Source of the DNA: Rhypophila decipiens
Taxonomy: Eukaryota; Ascomycota; Sordariomycetes; Sordariales; Naviculisporaceae
Reading direction: 5' to 3'
Assembly (NCBI GenBank): GCA_033297075.1
Contig: MU858060.1
Location: forward strand, 1-64,000
Length of the DNA: 64,000 nt
A program made the position numbers and the translations under genes. Under the pieces are notes generated by a model. That model ran no database searches. It was not told the DNA's origin and saw only the letters and a list, made by a program, of their open reading frames with translations. Of the stretch, positions 55,394 through 64,000 are shown piece by piece; within the stretch, counting starts at the first letter, position 1, and every line of letters starts with the position of its first letter.

Positions 55394-58300
55394 ATGTCGG
55401 GGCCTGGGCTAACGTTCAACAAAGCAGCCCATCAAGACAACGGCTCAAACGACTTTAGCCGCTTCTCCGACTCCGAGACGGAAGAATCTACAGACCGCTC
55501 GCCATCGAAATCACCATCCGACATTATATCTTCGGCCTTTCGCGGCATCAAAAAGATCACACCAGGCCGCGACGATTTTGCAAAATTCGCGCGCCAGCCG
55601 GCTCAGCAGCTCAGCTTGCGACGTCCCTCTGAGCCGCCCACTCCGAGCATCGACAAGCCCGCAGTCTCTGCCCCGCTACCAAGGACAACGCCTCCGGCTC
55701 AGTACCATCATGCCAGGAGTCTGAGCCTGCAGGATAGTCTCGCAAAGCCGCTACCCGAACCGCCACCGCCCGAGCTGTCGCCAGTCGGACCGCTGACTCC
55801 CGTGCCACACACTTCGACACCCGGCAGCTTGGCCACGATACTGGACTCTGGGGAAGTCGGAATGGACAGCAGGGCCAGCACGATGGATTCGACATCGTCG
55901 GCGGAAATGGGAGGCGGGCTGTACATGAGGCCACAGGACAGCGCAAGCCAAGATATGTACATGAACAGCAGCCAGAGCAGTCTTGCCAGTGGGTCGCGTG
56001 CAGATGGAGTTGAGGAGCGCAGCGACAACATGACTCCGAGAAGCAACGGTCCGCTATCTGCTGGACCGTCTCCCAATATTGGTCAAGCAAGGGCGCCTGG
56101 CCCCGGCGCAGCGGTCGGAACCCCGGTGACGGCATCGTCGCAGCACTTGTCGGGTTTGATGTGTAATGTACATCGGACGACAGGGAGGGAGCCGCATCCG
56201 CTCGTCGGAGCGACCACGACGATTCTGGGCGACAAGCTCTACGTTTTCGGAGGAAGGATCCTGTCTAGGAGCAGGCCTGCCCCGCTGACATCGGACTTGT
56301 ACGAACTGGATCTCATCCGCCGACATTGGACCAAGTTGGAAACCACAGGTGATATTCCACCACCGCGTTATTTCCACTCAATGTGCCCTCTCGGCGACAC
56401 CAAGATGGTCTGCTACGGCGGCATGTCACCGACCCCGAATCAGAAAGGAAACATGGCGCAAGACCAGCAACCCGAAGTCACCGTCATGTCAGACATCTAC
56501 ATTTACGATGTTCCCACAAAGAAATGGACGTTTATCCCGACTCAAGACGCCCCACAAGGCCGTTATGCTCATTGCGCTTGCATTTTGCCCTCGTCGGCCT
56601 CGTTCGCATCCTACAAAGCGCCTCTATCAGCTCTCCAGCACAACCCCTCCACCGGTAACCCGAATGAAGGCCGGATCGGCATTACCATTGACGGGACAGG
56701 TGGAGCGGAGATGATCGTCGTAGGAGGGCAGGACGGCGCAAATCACTATATCGAGCAGATCAGCGTCTTCAATCTGCGCAGTCTGAAATGGACATCGACC
56801 CAGTCCCTGGGCAAAAGCTGCGGTGCTTATCGTAGCGTCGTAGCGCCGCTTCCTCCCTCTGTCACCGCCAAGATCGGAAAAGCGAATGCAAATGGCGCCC
56901 GTCAAGAAGGCAGCATCAGCCAAGAAGCGAAGGAGCCCGGGTCGAGCATGCTTATATACAGCAACTACAATTTCCTCGATGTCAAGCTGGAACTCCAAAT
57001 CAGATCGAGTGACGGCTCGCTCAGCGAGCGTCCAATGAACGGTACCTACAGCCCGCCGGGGCTTCGATTCCCTAACGGAGGCATCATCGACACCCACTTT
57101 GTGGTCAGCGGCACCTATCTCACCTCGTCCAAGCAAGAATATGCTCTCTGGGCTCTGGACCTCCGGACCTTGACGTGGAGCCGTATCGACGCGGGTGGTG
57201 CCGTGTTTAGCCAAGGAAGTTGGAATCGAGGCGTGCTCTGGAACAGAAGGAATACCTTTGTCGTGCTAGGCAACAGAAAGAGATCGTTGGTGGACGATTA
57301 CAACCATCGGAGAATCAATTTTAGCAATGTTTGCATGGTGGAACTCGAGGCTTTTGGTTTCTTCGACAACCCGCGCAAGACAGCGCCCATGAGCGGTTTT
57401 GTCAGCGCCAGCAGTCCTTATACCGGCCCCGGCCTAAGTCTGGCCCGCAAGGCGGGCTTCACCGCTGGGGGGCGATTCCATAGCCGTGCTGCAGAGGAGC
57501 TTGGAGAGAAGGCCCTCGCCATGAGGGAACTGGCAGACATGGACATCTTGTGCATTGGCGGGGAACGGATACCGATCAACTCTAGGATTGTTGCCAGGAG
57601 ATGGGGCCCCTACTTTGTTCAGCTGCTCAGAGAGGGCACAGCGACCCATGATGGCAGCGACTCGATAACTCTTCGTTCCAATTCGCTCTCGGCGCCGGGG
57701 GGCGCGGTGCGCGGCTCCAACATGACCATCACTCCCGGCAACAGAAGCACGATGGAGAGCCAGATGTCCATGAACAGCTCTCTGTTCTCGGCAGGGAGCT
57801 CGGCTGGGAAGCCACCAAGCACATCAGGCACATCCATGAACACGGGAATTATGTCTCCTCAGGTGGATCCCGCCGCCATTAATACCGCTCCAACACCACG
57901 GACCCTACCTCCGAACAGCCGGCCTCGCTGTCTATATCTTCCCCACACATACCTTACTGTGCAGGCGTTGCTTCATTACTTGTATACCTCTGGCCTTCCG
58001 CAACCCTCTTCGCCACTCTGCACGCCCCAGATCTTATGCAGTCTCCTCCAGATCGCACGTCCATATCGTGTTGATGGCCTGCTCGAGGCCGTCGTCGAAC
58101 GTCTTCACAACTTGCTCGACAGCCGCAACGCTGCGGCGGTATTCAACGCTACAGCCATGGCAGCTGGAGGCGGACGTGGCATCGATGGCAGTCTCAACCC
58201 CAACTTCTTCCCACTCACAGCTGGCATCGACGGGCTGGTGAGCCCCACCGACACTCAGTCTAACGGTGGCAGCTTCAGCGAGTCTAGTATCTCCAGCCGG

Positions 58301-58663
58301 GTAGGGGGCCTGAAAATAAGCACAAATGTGCCACAAGGAGGCCGCCCATCCAGTGAAGAACTGAGCGCGACGACCAGCGTCAGCGGCAGCGAGTGGAGTT
58401 CGGAAGTTGGGGACAGCGAAAGAGGAGGTACTCGCGAGATCTGGGCGGGCGAGTTGAGCAGTGTAATAGGATTACAAAAGAGAGGATTGCGTGGCCTGAT
58501 GGAGGGTCGAAGGATGAGAGAACGGACCGGGACCAATCCCGGTGGCATGCCTGGCGGTCCCCAGCAGGGCGGTGCTGGTGGTACTGGTGCCGGAGGTCCC
58601 CAGTTTGGCGGTCCTGGAGGAGGGATGCAGCAGCGGGTGGGCTTGGGCATCGCAGGTTCTTAG
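55394..58663 (+). CDS. Kelch-repeat/BTB-like protein of the Mds3/Pmd1 family
   Basis: Relatives in yeasts (Mds3, Pmd1) act in TOR/pH-linked control of sporulation and morphogenesis. From the first in-frame ATG the protein has 1089 aa; the frame is open 39 codons further upstream without an ATG, so an extra N-terminal exon is possible. Residues 1-250 are Ser/Pro-rich and disordered. Residues 255-660 carry kelch motifs (LYVFGGRIL, MVCYGG, IVVGGQDG, LWALDLRTLTW). Residues 715-920 contain a split BTB-like domain (DILCIGGERIPINSRIVARRWGPYF, then LYLPHTYLTVQALLHYLYTSG) interrupted by a Ser-rich insert. The C-terminus is Gly/Pro-rich. Confidence 0.85.
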   Translation: MSGPGLTFNKAAHQDNGSNDFSRFSDSETEESTDRSPSKSPSDIISSAFRGIKKITPGRDDFAKFARQPAQQLSLRRPSEPPTPSIDKPAVSAPLPRTTPPAQYHHARSLSLQDSLAKPLPEPPPPELSPVGPLTPVPHTSTPGSLATILDSGEVGMDSRASTMDSTSSAEMGGGLYMRPQDSASQDMYMNSSQSSLASGSRADGVEERSDNMTPRSNGPLSAGPSPNIGQARAPGPGAAVGTPVTASSQHLSGLMCNVHRTTGREPHPLVGATTTILGDKLYVFGGRILSRSRPAPLTSDLYELDLIRRHWTKLETTGDIPPPRYFHSMCPLGDTKMVCYGGMSPTPNQKGNMAQDQQPEVTVMSDIYIYDVPTKKWTFIPTQDAPQGRYAHCACILPSSASFASYKAPLSALQHNPSTGNPNEGRIGITIDGTGGAEMIVVGGQDGANHYIEQISVFNLRSLKWTSTQSLGKSCGAYRSVVAPLPPSVTAKIGKANANGARQEGSISQEAKEPGSSMLIYSNYNFLDVKLELQIRSSDGSLSERPMNGTYSPPGLRFPNGGIIDTHFVVSGTYLTSSKQEYALWALDLRTLTWSRIDAGGAVFSQGSWNRGVLWNRRNTFVVLGNRKRSLVDDYNHRRINFSNVCMVELEAFGFFDNPRKTAPMSGFVSASSPYTGPGLSLARKAGFTAGGRFHSRAAEELGEKALAMRELADMDILCIGGERIPINSRIVARRWGPYFVQLLREGTATHDGSDSITLRSNSLSAPGGAVRGSNMTITPGNRSTMESQMSMNSSLFSAGSSAGKPPSTSGTSMNTGIMSPQVDPAAINTAPTPRTLPPNSRPRCLYLPHTYLTVQALLHYLYTSGLPQPSSPLCTPQILCSLLQIARPYRVDGLLEAVVERLHNLLDSRNAAAVFNATAMAAGGGRGIDGSLNPNFFPLTAGIDGLVSPTDTQSNGGSFSESSISSRVGGLKISTNVPQGGRPSSEELSATTSVSGSEWSSEVGDSERGGTREIWAGELSSVIGLQKRGLRGLMEGRRMRERTGTNPGGMPGGPQQGGAGGTGAGGPQFGGPGGGMQQRVGLGIAGS

Positions 58664-60015
58664 AGTGGACATCGGATGCTGGCCAGGTTCCCTGGGCGGC
58701 TCGGGGTCGAGGAGAGATGATGGTAAGAGCCATCAAACACACTCCGGTCCGAGGCACATGTTGTTCGTATTTGGCCCTAGACGATCCTTGCGCGTTGAGC
58801 TTGCTTCTTATAAACTTCAGGCAGTGGGCACTAAATATAACGGTGAGATCTGACTGGAAGTACTAGATTCTATAAAAGCCCTGAACTGCTGAACCCTATT
58901 CTACCCGGACGAGCCCGTTGCGATACTTTTTATAGAGATTTTGAATTCTTAATAGGTTTAATCGACTGAAATCGAAGTCTTTGAGTCCGGATAGCCTCCT
59001 AAACCTCCTAGAGGGATTCTATCCGGACTCAAGGACTTCGATTTCAGTCTATTGAACCTATTGGGAATCTGGGATCTCTGTAGGGGTATTGTAACGGGCT
59101 TGTCCGGATAGAATGTAGTTTAGGACCTTTATAGAATCTAGTACTTCCAATCTCAAATTTTGCTTCTGTATTTAGTGCCTACTGCCTGAAGTTTATGAGA
59201 GGCAAGCTCAACGCACAAGGATCGTCTAGGGCCAAACTTTCCTGAGTCGCTGTTGAAACATGAGGCTGGGTCTCGTGGGGCGTGCGCAGCCGAACTGCCA
59301 ACCGGGGCTGGAGACCAGTGACGCTCGGGACCAGTATAAGAGGGGCCGGTTGATGAGGGCGTTGATTTCTTCCGCGAGAGCATCCATTACTCTATCATCT
59401 TCATGCTCCCTCCACCGACGTGAGAGAGCATTTGCTGCTGTCAGGGGCTGACGCGTGAGCCTTGTTCGAGGCGGTTGTGGTAGACATTCTGCCGTTTGTC
59501 ATTGATAGGAAGGGCGGTGGTTATTGTCATGCTGGGCAATACGGATCAGATGAGGTGATGCGAGATGACTGGGACGTTTTGAGAGTTTTGGTGGTCATGA
59601 TTCTGATTCTGAGGTTCTACTTGTCGAGTTATATATCTATATATACCTACATTCTTATGCCTTTACCTCTACCTACATAGTATATATTACCAAGTACATA
59701 TCCCTTGCACCGTCATCGTTCTCCATCCTTACTAGTAGTACTCGGCTCGAAAAAAGACGTATTCTACTCTAAAGAAGTTTCATTCATCCCCAGTCACTCG
59801 TCATCCTCGCCTCTCTGCAGAACTAAAACTCGCCGGCGGCTATCCCCTAGATATAGTGAGGACGATCCAGACTTGAACCCAAACACTAACAACCGACGAG
59901 TCAGCCACAGCAGCGTTTATCCACCAACGTCTCCATTTCTCCACTACTTTAATCACAAAGACGAGCTGTGGGAATTTAAGCTCAAGGGGAACAAAAAAGC
60001 TCATCAAGCAGCAAA
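58664..60015. other. 3' flank of the kelch gene with a foldback element
   Basis: Non-coding 1.35 kb. It holds the foldback element (58770-59236) and short TA-rich runs at 59625-59660. No gene is seen. Confidence 0.65.
58770..59236. mobile_element. 467 bp foldback (MITE-like) element
   Basis: Two arms of about 220 bp (58770-58994 and 59019-59236) are inverted copies around a loop of about 24 bp. The outer ends are TTTGGCCCTAGACGAT and its complement ATCGTCTAGGGCCAAA. The arms have diverged by scattered substitutions and a few indels, yet both retain the same short open stretch (GPRRSL-VELAS-KLQAVGTKY). No coding capacity for a transposase and no clear target-site duplication are seen. It begins 107 bp after the kelch stop. 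Confidence 0.8.
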
Positions 60016-60153
60016 GGCAAGATGGCCGAGCGGTCTAAGGCGCTGTCTTCAGGATTCCCACAATGTGGACAGTTTCATCACCTTGTGATGCTATACAGCA
60101 TGTGAGGACCCCTGGCAGTCCGAAAGGGCGTGGGTTCGAATCCCACTCTTGTC
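60016..60153 (+). tRNA. tRNA-Leu (CAG) with 59 nt intron
   Basis: The acceptor stem GGCAAGA pairs with TCTTGTC. Box A is TGGCCGAGCGG and box B is GGTTCGAATCC. Anticodon stem CTGTC (60043-60047), anticodon CAG at 60050-60052. The 3' anticodon strand GGCAG (60114-60118) is reached only after an intron of about 59 nt (60054-60112), placed after position 37 as expected. An 11 nt variable arm (TCCGAAAGGGC) and the T stem GTGGG/CCCAC follow. T-runs from 60163 would terminate Pol III. A shorter intron ending at GACAG (60067-60071) was considered but leaves an implausible variable arm. Confidence 0.9.
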
Positions 60154-60579
60154 AAGAACTTTCTTTTTATCTTTTTTCTTTTAAAAGAAAAACATCATTT
60201 ATGTTTTCAAATGGCTTTGGGGGGCCCTTTCTTTTTCCTTCTCGGTTTCATCATGTATTATTACATGTATATCATGTTTGAGAGGGGTTGGTTTATTCTC
60301 AAGTGAATCTATTTATGTCATCTCTCGACGGGCAAATATAAAACTCTAAACTAGCACACACCCATTGGAAAGTCTAGCTTTTTGATCGATGAAAAAGGAA
60401 AGGTGCCCAGAAGAGCAGAGACAAAAGAAATCTATGACTGATCTATAATTATTAATAAGTGTGCCAGCGGATCCTTAGCCGTCGGCACGCTGCGGTTCCC
60501 GAGAAACAAAAAACGTACGTTTCTCGCAAGCGTATTCCCGCGTGGGAAGGTTATGTACAACATGAGAAAGAAAGAAAAA
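60154..60579. other. Spacer between the tRNA and the dehydratase 3' end
   Basis: Non-coding. It contains the T-rich Pol III terminator, TACATGTA near 60262, and a 13/14 variant of the dispersed element (ATTCTCAAGTGAAT) at 60295-60308. Confidence 0.6.
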
Positions 60580-61677
60580 TCACAAAAAGGCGGATAGCCG
60601 CCGCATTGGTAGCACCGCCTTGGCCTGCATCGGAGGCGAGTCAGTGACCAGCCTCAAATCCTTGACCAGCCTAGCCCACGACGCAGCTCCTCTCATGGCC
60701 AACTCTTCTGGTACTTCGTGGCCTTCGTCAGACATGCGCCGGTTGAACAGCTCTAGACTGACCCAGCCGCTGAAACCTAGGCCGTGGAAAAAGGCTGCTG
60801 CGAGTTCTTTGACGGGCAGGTAGGCGCCGTATTCCTTCTCTCCGTAGAAGAGTCTGCAGTTTCGAGACCAGCTCATCCGTGCTGGCTGGGAGGGGTTGTA
60901 ATATGGGTGTCCTGGGAGAAGGGGCTCTTTCAGGCGGGCTGCGTCGACTACTTGGACGTAGAAGACTTTGTCGACGTCGACGTGTGATATGAGGTTTGCG
61001 ATTGAGCGGTGGACAGCCTCTTCTGCATTGGGTGTTCGGCCAGTTGGGGAGGTGGGATCGGCGTAGATGCGTCCGGCTATGTTGAATGTGTCGAGGCACA
61101 TGCCGAAGTTGGGGCGGTCTACGCGCCTGACTACCTCCCAGCAGAGCTCCCACGTGTCGATCCGTGTGCTCCAGCAAAGGGATTCGTATGCGAACCGGAT
61201 GGGAGGTGAAGCGAGCAGTCCGATGTCTGCGATTTGTTGCAGATCTGCCACGATCAGGTTCAGGTCTGTGCTCACGTATTCTGCGGGTAGGAAGTTTGCT
61301 GGCACTTGGATCATGTCGGTGCCGAGCTCGTGGGCGAGCTGGATCCAGAAATCTAGCTTTTCGAGATGACGCTCGTGCTCGGATCGATCTAGAAGGCCAT
61401 CGTAATGCAAGAAGGGCTGGAGACACACAATCTCGAGACCTCTGGAACTGCACATGTCGTATATTTGTTTGGCGGCGGCCATCTGGGAGGCTTGCGATGG
61501 GCCTTCGGAGGACGAGAAGTCGGGATATAGTGTATCGGCAATGTCTGCCAGATCCTCATGGAACAGTTCGATGCCTTTGTACCCGTATCTCTGCGCGGCG
61601 TCGAGCTTGTGAGCAAACGAGTGGCCGGCATAGCAGCGGCCCAGTGACATTGAGCTGATGGCTAATCTGTTGGCCAT
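60580..61677 (-). CDS. 3-dehydroshikimate dehydratase (QA-4-like)
   Basis: Converts 3-dehydroshikimate to protocatechuate in quinate/shikimate catabolism. 365 aa from the chosen ATG, single exon. It is a TIM-barrel of the sugar phosphate isomerase/AP endonuclease 2 fold. Visible features are the N-terminal LAISSMSLGRCYAGHSFAHKLDAA typical of QA-4, the metal-site block GIELFHEDLADI, YESLCWS, MCLDTFNIAG and VQVVDA. The ATG at 61677 has strong context (AAGATGGCC) and fits the family N-terminus; an upstream in-frame ATG at 61701 would add eight residues. No other quinate-pathway gene is next to it. It competes for the same shikimate-pathway flux that the cluster ADC synthase taps, but there is no sign that they are co-regulated. 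Confidence 0.88.
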   Translation of the reverse strand: MANRLAISSMSLGRCYAGHSFAHKLDAAQRYGYKGIELFHEDLADIADTLYPDFSSSEGPSQASQMAAAKQIYDMCSSRGLEIVCLQPFLHYDGLLDRSEHERHLEKLDFWIQLAHELGTDMIQVPANFLPAEYVSTDLNLIVADLQQIADIGLLASPPIRFAYESLCWSTRIDTWELCWEVVRRVDRPNFGMCLDTFNIAGRIYADPTSPTGRTPNAEEAVHRSIANLISHVDVDKVFYVQVVDAARLKEPLLPGHPYYNPSQPARMSWSRNCRLFYGEKEYGAYLPVKELAAAFFHGLGFSGWVSLELFNRRMSDEGHEVPEELAMRGAASWARLVKDLRLVTDSPPMQAKAVLPMRRLSAFL

Positions 61678-64000
61678 CTTGACGGGAGGTTTGGAGAGCA
61701 TGACGAGGTCGGACGTGACTTGGTGCAAGACTCTCTTGAGACAGAGCAATAATAATTAGGGAGGAAGGGTGAACCAAGTAGAGGAGAAAATGTTTGGTAG
61801 ATGATGCGCAGTGATGTGGTAGGATTCTGTGACAGAGAGGTGCTTCGACACTTTCAGAGAGGATTGTATTGACTCAAGAATAGAATAAAGAGAGCTCGTC
61901 ATGAAGCTTCAAGTTCTAGAAGACTTGGAACGAGAAGGAGCGACTGGGCTTATATAGCCAAGAAGCAAGTGGTCGAGACTTGTACCACACCGCCAGACAC
62001 CGATCTTGAAGTTCCACCAGCTCACAGATGGGATCAAGATACCGAGGGAGAGAAAATTTTGCTCCTGGAGATTCGACCGGGGGTTGGGCCACGGACTTCT
62101 TCGTCGACGGACAGACGCCGACTGTCTACGTGGGCTCCCGTTCTTGCCCGTTGTTCCCCGTCTTGCCGTCCGTAACGTCTCACACTCTCACTTTGAGCTC
62201 CGCGCCGGTGTGTAATGAACAAGGATGACTCGATGGCAAGAACGAACACTTGATCGTCATTGTTCCTTCCTCGACCCTGCGTTAGCATTCGGCTGGCAGT
62301 CATCGGTGAGACTGCTTCTTGCGTTTGTAATCTCTCTCACCGGCGGACGGGACGGACTGGCAATGATGTAATTGCCAAAAACTGGGAGAGAAGTACCAAC
62401 GAGCCGGAAAGAACTGGCGCCACGAGAGCTTCGGACTGGCAGGCACTGGTGCTTTCCTTCCTCGAGTTCGTTAGGGCTTCAATCTTGAGAAAGAACCCAT
62501 CCTTCCACTTGGGTGCGCACTTGCACAATCGCCTAAGAATAATTCGGGGGATTCGTCCAAAGTGGGAGAATAGTTGCTCTGTCAAGATCCATTAGAGTGC
62601 AAGAAAGTAAGCAGACTTTGGAATATTAGATCACGGACTGGGAGCCGTGGGATCCTTCTTTCCTTTTTTTTGTATGACACGGGTGGTTACACCATGTGTG
62701 CCACCAAAAGATGTGCATAGTTCTGGCAGTGCCGTATCATGCCAGGAAAAGAAATCCATTCCGGTCAGTTTCAATCAGCTTAGAACGTTTCCCGTAGATA
62801 CGTAGGCGGTCAGTTTGAGTACGGACCGGGATGGATAAGAGTTTGCGCATTGGGACCGGTGTGGTTGAAATTCTTCACCACGCTCGTCCATGGCCCGCCC
62901 CTTCTGATGCCGCCAAGCCGATCATGTCAGTGCATGTCTAACAACAAGCTGCCAGGTTTCCTTGCCCTGTCAGGCTTGGGCAAGCCGGCAAGGCAGGTAC
63001 GACCAGTGGGCTGCCTACCGATGTGGTTAGTAAGCGGACGCCGGCAACAGACGCTGCAGTAGTGTACCGCTAGTGCAGTGTAGTGGAGGCCAGGAGACCC
63101 CTGGAGGAATGTTTTCTGGAAGCGGTGACAACGCACTGATTGTCAACTAGGTATCCGTATCGACGGCAAGACGGCAACTTGAAGTCGGACTGAATGGTGT
63201 CTGTAAAGTCCATTAGAGGTGAGTACGTATGCCATCATCTTTCCATCGTATCATCTCGATTCATCTTCTCCATTGTCTTGGAGGTTTCAGCCTTCCTTCC
63301 AGAATAATATCAGATCCTTGGCGTGGAAGCTTGGTAGAACATGGGACGAATAAATCAATTTGTACCACGGAAACTCGGTGCTGCTCTTGCCCCTGCCTAC
63401 GTTGGTCGGCGAAAACTCCGTAGACTGGTACCAGTTCGGCGGGTCTCTGCACAAGCCGAGACACGCATGGAAGGTTTTATCTGCTGAACTGTGGTTCTGA
63501 ACTTCTGTCAGCTGTCGTTTCCTTGCTTCCTTCATCCTTCCCCTTTTCATCACTAATTAGCCGTCATCTTCCCGCGGCCAACAAGAAAACTCCCCGGTCC
63601 ACTCGGCTTTCTTTATGATATATCTGTGTACAGCAGCACGAGGAGTTCGTACGACCTGCAGCAATGTATCAGTCGGCACAAAGCCGTCCCTGGTTTCCGT
63701 CTTCCCGGAGAGTCGAGATTCTCAAAGCTTATAAAGGACGGGGAAACACAAACAGTGAGACATGGTACTACATGTGCGAAAAGGGGCTGAACAATGACTC
63801 TCAAAATAAACAAAAAAAAAATGAGAATGGCCTTTGGTGCTACTCAGGCAATGACGACAACAGAGACGATCACTGTCTAGAAAGGAGAGTGATGACGACT
63901 GCCTGGTGTCAGCTTGAATGGAAGTATGAGACTTAGGACTAGGGGCCTCGTCCTTTGACAAACCCAGCATCTCCTGACAGCAAGCATCGAAGCTAATACA
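61678..64000. other. Right edge, no gene seen
   Basis: 2.3 kb with only short unsupported reading frames. A near copy of the dispersed element (TTGACTCAAGAAT) lies at 61869-61881, in the dehydratase promoter. A gene starting beyond the right edge cannot be excluded. Confidence 0.55.

Noticed and set aside
58760..59245. Target-site duplication flanking the foldback element
   Set aside because: Bases on either side (GTA left, CTT right) do not match.
59826..59846. Another copy of the GC-rich cluster element (CGCCGGCGGCTATCC)
   Set aside because: It lacks the TTTTC block, is not in a cluster promoter, and looks like chance similarity.
60580..61677. Dehydratase as evidence of a quinate (qa) gene cluster
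   Set aside because: No qa-2, qa-3, qa-y or regulator homologue is adjacent.
1..64000. CRISPR arrays, riboswitches or bacterial-type features
   Set aside because: None seen; the window is eukaryotic.

Overview
This window is nuclear DNA from a filamentous ascomycete. The evidence is short GT-AG introns of 57-96 bp, an AflR-type Zn2Cys6 regulator, a highly reducing polyketide synthase, a CFEM protein, and WDR68, PIG-S, Mds3/Pmd1-like and qa-4-like genes. A Sordariomycete is the most likely group, but the sequence does not settle this.

Region 1 (about 0.3-22.9 kb) is a compact biosynthetic gene cluster of eight genes: a complete highly reducing PKS (KS-AT-DH-MT-ER-KR-ACP, 2657 aa, no release domain), an MFS exporter, an AflR-like regulator, a stand-alone adenylate-forming ligase, an FMO-type flavin monooxygenase, a fused aminodeoxychorismate synthase (PabA-PabB), an arylamine N-acetyltransferase (NAT) and an O-methyltransferase. 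The combination implies a product built from p-aminobenzoate (PABA) and a reduced polyketide. Either the NAT joins the polyketide to the aniline nitrogen, or the ligase activates PABA as a PKS starter and the NAT caps the amine. A 16-19 bp element around CCACCG(TCG)GCGGCTTTTC recurs upstream of the ligase, FMO, ADC synthase/NAT and methyltransferase genes, with a weaker copy upstream of the PKS, and marks a likely regulon ending at the methyltransferase.

Region 2 (23-30.3 kb) holds a large Ser/Thr/Pro-rich polytopic membrane protein and a dienelactone-hydrolase-like/SnoaL-like protein with an acidic tail. Copies of a degenerate repeat containing interstitial telomere units (CCCTAA) lie at 21.3 kb and 28.3 kb, bracketing the methyltransferase and the membrane protein.

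Region 3 (31.6-44.6 kb) carries five genes for predicted secreted proteins (one CFEM, two other Cys-bearing proteins, two with low-complexity or Kex2-like features), interleaved with housekeeping genes for phosphopantetheine adenylyltransferase and a WDR68/AN11 WD40 protein.

Region 4 (45-64 kb) is mostly housekeeping: PIG-S, a FAT1-type very-long-chain acyl-CoA synthetase, a 1-Cys peroxiredoxin, a kelch/BTB protein of the Mds3/Pmd1 type, an intron-containing tRNA-Leu(CAG) and a 3-dehydroshikimate dehydratase. A 467 bp foldback (MITE-like) element lies just after the kelch gene. A 14 bp sequence, ATTTACTCAAGAAT, recurs between genes across the window. Exon boundaries were derived by reading splice sites and checking frame; function calls rest on motif recognition, not database searches.
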